Assembly (NCBI RefSeq): GCF_016802725.1
Contig: NC_052679.1
Location: forward strand, 11,980,818 to 12,044,817
Origin: Solenopsis invicta
Taxonomy: Eukaryota > Arthropoda > Insecta > Hymenoptera > Formicidae
Direction of reading: 5' to 3'
DNA length: 64,000 nt
Shown here: piece after piece, positions 53,601-62,600 of the stretch
Position numbering within the stretch: position 1 is the stretch's first letter
How the letters are laid out: each line of letters begins with the position of its first letter
Notes under the pieces: model-generated
What the model was told of the DNA's origin: nothing
The model's input: only the letters and a program-made list of their open reading frames with translations
Database searches by the model: none
Made by a program: the position numbers and the translations under genes

Positions 53601-56600
53601 TGATTATTAATGAATGTTCCCACTTTTTACCATTGAGGCACGATTTAGCGACGGATACGTATTTCTAACATATTATTATAGAAATTTGTAATTAGAAATT
53701 ACAAATGCGGGTTTGGATGGTAAAAAATGGAAACATTCATTAATAATCATTGTATTTCAAGGAGAATCAAATCGACGCCAGACACCCACGACAGTTCCCT
53801 TGTTAAATTTTTTATGCGAATCAAAACATTTTCCAGAAACGCTGAGAAAATGTCTACATCTCATTAAGGGGTAACACCACCTTTGAGATTTGAAAAAATC
53901 GATTTCTTTTTTGCTTAAATCATTAGTTTATACTTATAAAAATATGCTGTAAGTAGTTTTAGAACAAAATTCAAACTGTATTATAGTGTTTGAGCTGATT
54001 AAATGAATCGTCTCTATGCGTCTACCGAGCAACTGCAAGCGATTTGAATCGGCTCCGTCTTCTCTATGCTTCGTAGTTATTTGAGCCTATTTATATACCA
54101 AAAATAGACCTTTGTCTAACACAATATAGATGTTATTACTTGTACTATATCAGTAAATAGTTTTGAAAGCGTCGGTTTCTGTGTTTATGCAACAAACTTG
54201 GCTGTTTGTTATTATAACGATGGTTATAACAATTTAATAAAAATTTTGCAAGTCTAAAACCTCATGGTGGGCACTATTTGTTATTATTATTGTTAAAAAT
54301 TGGATGCGCGGCGCGTCATACTTGCCGAGCGCAGTCTCATCCAAGAAGCAAAAGAGACCAGAATATCATTATTAGCAACAAGAAAGAAATATAATGAGGC
54401 TGCTGAACTTGTGGAAGGACAGCTTTATGGGGCAGGCATCGCAGATTAAGGATAAATTAAAAATTTTTAACTTTATACACAAAAAATCAGTTATCAAAAC
54501 TTTAAACGCGTTTTTCTCAAAACACAGTTTTTCAAATTTGCGTGCAAGGTTACCTTACAATTTTTATCCGATTGACTTGAAATTTTAACACAATCTTCTT
54601 GTAACTATTCTACAGGGAAGTATGTAGGCTTTTTGCGATATGTTGAAAACTCTTTTTGTAATCAGCATTTTTTAAACAAATTTTTGGGTGAAAAATCCAC
54701 TTTTTTCTGTAAATAGCTGCCATTTTGATAAAAATTAATATTTTTAAAAATCTCTACGTAGTTTTGAATATGTAGATAATAAAGATTTTTTTTGTTTGGT
54801 TCCAACATAAACCATGTCGCAGAAAACTTGCACGCAAAAATTCATTTTTAAGAAAAGACGATTTCGTAAATGGGCTAGTACGCCGCCATTTTGTGCATAA
54901 AAAAAAAATTAAAAAATATTTTTTTACTTGCTAATATATGTACAATAAAGCCCTCTAAGCTTTTTTATAAAGTTATTCATTTGCCAACAATAAATTCCCA
55001 AACTTAGATAACATTTTAGGACCTCAAAGGCTACCCCTTAAATAGAGAACATCGACCCATATGTGGAAACACAAATATTAAACAAAAAGCCTTGCAAATC
55101 AAAGCTAGATCTTTGTGCTAATATTTATTATGTGATTTTATAGGTATATATTTTCAAGTTCATGAAACTATGCGCTAAATAACTCCTCAATCTTAAAACA
55201 CAATTTTAACAAGAAGAATCCGCCAGTAATTAATCAACCAATTATAATAAAATTTTATGGATGTGTAGTATTCACTCAAACATTTACTACAGTAAAATCG
55301 TAAGTTGCATTATTTAGGCATTCTCGAGAAAATAACAAATATTTTCAGCACTTATAATACCATTACAGAAAAGTTTTCGAATAAGCAGCATCCGGTGTTA
55401 AAATGTTGACTGCTACGCTCGAGACCTCAAGTTCGATCCCCGAAAATACAACTTTTTTCATTTAAAGGCAACTCATGTAAACAACCGTTTTTCTTGATTT
55501 AAAGAAAAAAACAAAATTTATAAAATGCAGATAAAGTATACAATAATATTCACTATTTAAATATTAAAAAATTTTTTTGTTTTTAAAAAATTTCAAAACG
55601 ACAGCACAGTAGCTGCTTAAAGTTGACTCCTTGAATTTGCGCCGGCCTACGAGGTCACAAAATTAATGTAAAACAAAAATTTCAAGAAAACTTTGTTAAT
55701 TTATGTAACAACGCACTGTATATACCTAAATAATTGATAAAATTCATAAAATGCAAAAATGGCGACATAAACAAAAAAGCACTTCAAACAATTGTTAATA
55801 ATTATTATTTAAAGCAAAGTATTAATGATCGGATAGATATATGCTGGGACCAGATACTTGAAGAATAAGCATTTAAAATTTGAAGATGATTGGTAAAGTA
55901 TTGGGTGTACAACTTAATTCGGTCCATTTTTTTGCTTAAAAAACGCATTTATTTGAACGATAAAATGAATTAATACGTTATTCAAAGTATTGTCCAACGC
56001 TAGCCACTACTTTTTCCCATCTTTCTGGCAAGTTATGGATTCCGTCGCGGAAGAAGCGTTCATCTTTTAAAGCCAAAAATGAATCGAGCCAATTTTTGAT
56101 ACCCTGTTCTAAAGTAAAGCGTATTCTAGTCAAAACGTTCTACATCGATTGAAACAAATGTTAGTCGAAAGAGGCAAGGTCTGGGCTATAAGGGTGAGCC
56201 AGAACTTTCCATCCGCTATTTTCCAAATAGTTTTTAACCAAAACAGCAACATGAGACCAAGCGTTGTCATGGTGAAAGATTATAGACTCGTATCTGGTCG
56301 CATATTCTGGACGTTTTTCGGCTATAGCTCGCTTTAAACAGATCAATTGTGTAACGACCTGGCTTTTCCGCGCACGGGGCGGCGTGAGTTCGGCAGGCAA
56401 GGACGTGGATGAGGTCGCCAAGAGAACTAGACTTAGATGGTGGATAAATAAGCGAGTCTTTATTTCGCGTATGTACGGCGTTACACAAGATCGTGGCGTT
56501 CTGGACGCGGCGCGCGGACGGACAAATAATGATGACGCTTGGACGGTCGCAACAAAAGCTTAGAATTACGCGCGGACAAACGGAAGATCAGGACGTGCGG

Positions 56601-59600
56601 ACGGAAAAACGGTACATATAACGCTAGAGTCGGAACGGTCGGATTTAAAACGCGGTATCTACAAGCGGTGTTTATTTACAAGCACAGGATTCCGAGCCGA
56701 GATTCTCGGAATTCGGAATCTCTATTGACGCGCTGGTGCCGTGGCCTTGCCGAAGACGGTGGCCACGGCTGGAAACGTCGCGCAGCGGTACAGCTGTACT
56801 TATGCCCGATCGCGGCGCGCTGCGGTTAATACCGCGATGTTCAACGGCGTTGGTAATCGACTCACGCCAAGATCTCTTGGTGGAGGCGCGGAACTCCACA
56901 CCCCGAGTCGTGAGTCGATACCGAGATAGAACGGCGGATTGGGACAGTGCCGACCTCCAGGATCTCCTGGTGGAGCCCAAGATAGACTTGAGCCCGTGAA
57001 CCGGCGGTCTAGGAAGCGGATGGCTCGTGTCAAGATCGCTTGACTGAAGCTAAGTTCACTTAACTCCGTTGAGCGTTCGGGATATACTTCGTTCTCGGAC
57101 GGAAGGCGGACGGAGAAGAAGCCTCGACTATAGGAGCGGCGGCGCTTATATAGTCGAGTCTCGAGGGCAGGGACGGTGCGGGGGTACGGAACGGTACGGT
57201 ATCGGAGGGGGAATCCCTGCCGCTCGAGATCGGTCCAGCGGCCGCCACTTCGGTCGAGCGCGTGCGCGCGGAGATCTCTCGACGCGCGGATGCGTATACG
57301 CGCGCTACGCCTGTCTTACAGTTCTTATTGGCGCTGTGCGCCGGTTACTCGCTGTCCGGCGGTTGTTCGGCCAGACAGCCTGGAACGGTGGACGGTCCAA
57401 GGGGGTGCAAAAAGGCGGTTTGTTACAATTGTTGCCTGTAGAAGTTTCCCGTAATGGTTTGATCAGATTTTAGCAACTCATAATGGATCACACCCTTCTG
57501 ACCCCACCAAATACAGAGCATTACCTTGGCACCATGGATATTCGGCTTCGACGGTTGGCCAGGCTTTATATACAATTTTTTACGTTTCTGGTTGTCGTAG
57601 TAAATCCATTTTTCGTCCCCGGTAATAATTCAATGAAGAAAAGACTTCCGTTTGTACCGTTCAAGCAACATTTAGGATATGCAAAATCGTCGTCCGATAT
57701 CTATCGATTTCAATTTATATTGGACCCAATTTCCTTGCTTTTAGATGTATCCCGCGGTTTTGAGGCGTTTTGAAATAGCTTATTGAGTAACTTCCAATGT
57801 TTTTGCGAGCTCTTCTTGCGTTTAACACAAATCATGATCAAGTAATGTTTCTAAATCTTCATCTTCAAACTTTTTCGGTTGACCCAAACGCTCTTGTCTT
57901 CAACACTAAATCACTACTTTTAAATTGTCGAAACCATTCTCTGCAAAATTTATCCAATGTTGCATATTCACCATACACTTCCACAAGCATTCGATTCGCT
58001 TCAGCTGCACTTTTCTTCCATTTGAAACAGAAAATCAAAACTTCCCGCAAATGGTGCTTATTTGGAACAAAACTCGACATTTTCAACGCAGTAAAAATTA
58101 AACTTGTTGTGCAAAACTCAAAAGCTTGTAAACAATATTTGGTTGACAGATGTTGACACTTCACGATACAGTAAAAATCAGCTGTCGCCGTCAACCATTT
58201 ATAGCACCTAGAGCCATCTTTTGAAAACGGAGCGGACTAAGTTGTACACCCAATAGTTTTCGAGTTACATAGGCCAGTGCGCAAAATTTAGCGTTTTAAG
58301 AAAAAACTTTTAAAGTATACCTACGCGCTCCGGCTCGCTAAAACCGGCTCACCACCAAACTCACCTTTCTTTGAAATTAACATAAAAGGAAGTTTCTTAT
58401 AACTTTCTAATGTTTTTTTTTTTTATTTTTGAGATAATTTCCTAACAATTTCAGCAAAAATCAAGACGCTTAGTTGCGTCTCGTGCTAAAATCCGAGTTG
58501 TATACCTACGTGTTCTTGCCGCTGAGGCCTTCATTTTTCTTCGAAATTAACACAAAAGAAAGCCTTTTATAACTTTTTAATGTTTTTTTCATATTTTTGA
58601 GATAATTTTTTAACAATTTTAGCAAAAAACAAAAAACGTGAAAAAATTGATTTTACATGAGGTACTTCCCTTAATTTTATATTTTTTAATTGTTATATAT
58701 AATTTTTAAACTGTTTTTAATCATTTAATATAAAATGTTTTTTTTTAATTTAAAAAATTAAATAAGAAATAAAAGAAATCTTTTTCAAAAACGTTAACAA
58801 AGTTTTGTTTTCCAAACCCTATTAATCAAATGAAATGTAAAGATGTGCGCATAAAATATCAATAATTTTATGTGCATGGTATAACAGACCATTACGTTTT
58901 AATTATTTTTATACAATAAATATCACCCTAAAAGCTGTAAATTTATTATAAGTCATTTGTAAATTTTTATTTTTAATATATTTATTGTTCTTACTTTTTA
59001 GGCCTTTTACTTTTGTGTTATACACAAGTATTTAAGTATAATTACCGACTCATAATCATCCTCCTCTAAACGCGTGAAGTATCAAAACCCGGCAATAAAC
59101 GAAAAACACCAGTACACACGACCTTTTCGTAATTTTGCCGGGTGAGTGAACGCGCACAACAGATTCGTACTGTCACCAACGCAAGGCGCGTAAATACATA
59201 AATTCTAAATAGGCCGACTTGGTCTTCCGCAAAGCCTCGAGCTGGTTCCGGGAAATAACGCTCGCTCACGTATTTCTATTGTTAGCGGGATTTCCGCACC
59301 TGTCCGTCTGTGCGTATCAAATTATAGCTCGTCACGTCCGTGTTCAAGCGTTATCGTTTGTGTGTAATAAGCATTGTAACTTGTTGCGATTCCGTGTGGG
59401 AAATCACCTTCTACATGTAATCACTTATATTCCGGAAAATATATATTATACTTTTGGTAATCGATAAATCTCGACCAAGTTATTTTTTTTCTCCCACCTC
59501 AAACCAATTTCTTTAATCCTCGACTGAGTTCATCCAAACATCAAATAAATTATAGTTGTTTTAATTTTTTTTAATTGTTTTATATTTTTTTATAATTTTT

Positions 59601-62600
59601 ATATTTAAAAAATTTTTCATAATTTCAGTATAAGTTTTCAAAAAATTTTAAAATTTTTTATTGTATATACACATTAAAAAACTTTTCAAAAGTGCTAAAC
59701 AAGTTTACGTTTTTCAACAATTCTTTCTTCTTCTTCTTCACGTGCCCTACCCGGTTCCCCGGACGTTGGCGATCATTCTGGCCATGGTAATTCTATTCAC
59801 CGCCATACGAAAGAGCTCCTCCGCGCTTCGCACCCCAGTCCATGCTCTAATATTTCTCAGCCACGAGAGTTTCTTCCTTCCAATCCCACGTCGGCCCTCA
59901 ATCCTTCCCTTTAGTATCAGTTGGAGGAGGCGGTATTTCTCCCCTCTCAAGACGTGACCAAGATATTCGATCTTCCTACATTTGACCGTTACTAGCAACT
60001 TTCGTCGCGCACCTCATCTCCTCCAAACATCAGCATTTGTAACTCTATCAACCCAGCATACGTCTTATGACCCACATTTCGAAGGCTTCCAGACGGTTCA
60101 GCGTGCTCGTTTTGAGGGTCCACGCCTCCACGCCGTATAACAATACCGACCAAATATAACACTTGACCATTCTCCGGCTTAGCCTCAGATTAAGGTTGTC
60201 TTCGCAAAAGAAAGACCTCATGTTATTAAAAACGCCGCGAGCAATCTCTATCCTACGCCTAACCTCCCAACCGGGTCCAGGTTCTCTGTGATCAGGCATC
60301 CCAAGTACATGATCGACGCGACACGCTCTATCCTTACATCATCAAGGTGTAGTAGGGCGTTCTCATGGCTATCGCGGCTGAAGATCATCAACTTCATCTT
60401 GTTTGTGTTGATATTTAACCCCATTCTTTGTTCAGCTTCTGAGATCCTATTTAGAAGCAGTTGAAGGTTCTCTATGCTATCGGCGATGATGACCATGTCG
60501 TCTGCGTATTTTATGGTGTTGATGTATACTCCATTTATCTTGATTCCGAGCTCTGTGTCACCTATAGCTTCCTTGAAGATCTTGTCTGCGTAGAGATTGA
60601 ACAAAAGGGGGGAAAGAATACACCCCTGCCTAACACCTCTTTGTATGTTCACCCTTGAGGTTGTCAAGTTTCCAATCCTTATTTCAGCTTTTTGCTGTCA
60701 GTATAGGTTTTTTATCACCCGGACATCCTTTTCATCCACTCCAGCTTGACGGAGGAGCACAATAAGTTTGTTATGCAGGACGCGGTCAAACGCCTTCTCG
60801 TAATCTATGAAACATGCAAAGACATCTTTCTGGTGGTCTCGGCATTTTTGTAGGACATTTGTCCCAAAGATCGCTTCACGTGTGCCGAAGGCACTTCTGA
60901 ACCCAAATTGCGAGTCATCCAAGTCCTATTCATATTTTGACCTTATGCGAGCGTGGATTATGCGAAGGAATGTTTTCAGCATATGGCTCATGAGGTTGAT
61001 CAGACGGAAATCCGCGCACCTTTTTGGCCTTTGTTTCTTCGGAATGGTAACAAACGTTGATATCAGCTATTCTTCTGGTATTACTCCGGTGTTGTATATC
61101 CTATTGAATAGTTCTAGTATCGTCTTTATGTTGTCCTCGTCTATCAATTTTATTAGTTCCATTAGAATCTCATCTGGGCCCGCGGCTTTCCCACTCCTGG
61201 CGGATGTGATGGCATGCAGCAGCTCCGATTTGAGTATGACAGGGCCCTCCGGCTCCTCCGCTCCAGCTTGGATGCCCGCTCTGGTGTCTTCAAAAAGCCC
61301 GGCCACACACTCTTGCCAAGTACGTTTAATCTCGCGCTCCTCTAAGATAACCTTGTTCTGCTCATTGCATATAGACACGGGTACACGTCTTTTCTATAAA
61401 CCCGCCACTTCCTTTACCTTTCTGTGTATATTAAACGAGTCGTGCCTCGATATAAGCCACTCTAGTTCTTCACACTTCTTTTTCATCCAGTTTTGTTTTG
61501 CTATCCTGATTTCCTTTTCGATCAGGGTTTGTATCCTCCTGTATTCTTCTTGTCTATTCTTGAGCAGCCGTCGCCTCTCCATTAGGTCCATGATTCCGTC
61601 CGTCATCCACGATTTCTTCTTCGTATGTCTTGATGGTTTCAGATGTTGTTCGCTGGTCTCAAGGAGAGCCCGCTTTACTTCGCTCCACTGCGTATTTACG
61701 TCCGTGGGATTTACTTTCTTTATTCGGCTCAGTTGTCTATTGAGGTCAAGTGTGGCGCTCTCTCTCGTTTCAATGTTTCGCAGCTTCGAGACATCGATCC
61801 TCTTGACGGCAGTTCCACTCCTGACACACTTCAGCCTTAGCGTCAGGTTCGTGACCAACGGGTTATAGTCCGATCCAATATCTGCTCCGGGGTACGCCTT
61901 GATACTCCTTACCATGTTTCTGAAACGTTTGTTTATCAGGACATAATCAATCTGGTTTCTCACTGGCTCCGGGTAGCTCCCCCCATTGAGAGGCGATTTC
62001 CAGGTGTAGAAGCGGCGTTTTGGTAATTTGTACCATGTATTGGTCACTACCATTTCTGTCTCTTGACAAAATTCGAAAAACCTATCGCCTCTCTCGTTAC
62101 TCTCCCCTAAGCCGTGATCACCAACGATATCGGCTCTTCTTCCTTGCCCTATTTTGGCATTAAAGTCCCCCATAACTAGATTAACGTTGTCACTTGGTAG
62201 GCCCTGAAGTGTGTCCTTGATAGTGTCATACAAGACTTCCACATCGTCATCGTATCTTTTTTCCGAAGTAGGAGCGTAGATCTGTATAAGATTAATATCA
62301 AATGGCTGTCCATGCAGTTGGAGCAGCATGACTCTGTCCAAGTTGGTACGAATCCTTTCACATATTTGACAAACTCCGAGTCAATCCCAGAATCCCAACT
62401 CCATTGCTGTGTCGTCGGTCGTCTTCAGCACTTCCCGAGAAGTAAAGGGTTCCACCTTCGTGGGCACATGAGCCTACTCCTGGCCATCTTAGCTCACTTA
62501 TTCCCATGAACTTGATTTTCATCCTTTTCATTTCTTTGATTGCATTGCTGAGTTTCCCCGCAGCGAAGAGACTTCTAACGTTCCAAGTGAATATACGCAG

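Larger units (their letters stand above)
55901..58253 (-). mobile_element. mariner 3, interrupted by a solo LTR
   Basis: TIRs TTGGGTGTACAACTTAATTC and, from the right, TTGGGTGTACAACTTAGTCC, with TA on both sides (55899-55900, 58254-58255). Without the 1,078-bp solo LTR and its 4-bp duplication it is 1,271 bp, the standard mariner size. It is the same subfamily as mariner 2. Confidence 0.9.

Noticed and set aside
56539..57473. Several 60-134 codon frames in a GC-rich block
   Set aside because: They lie wholly within the solo LTR, occur in many frames at once and have Arg/Gly-rich composition typical of GC-rich noncoding DNA.
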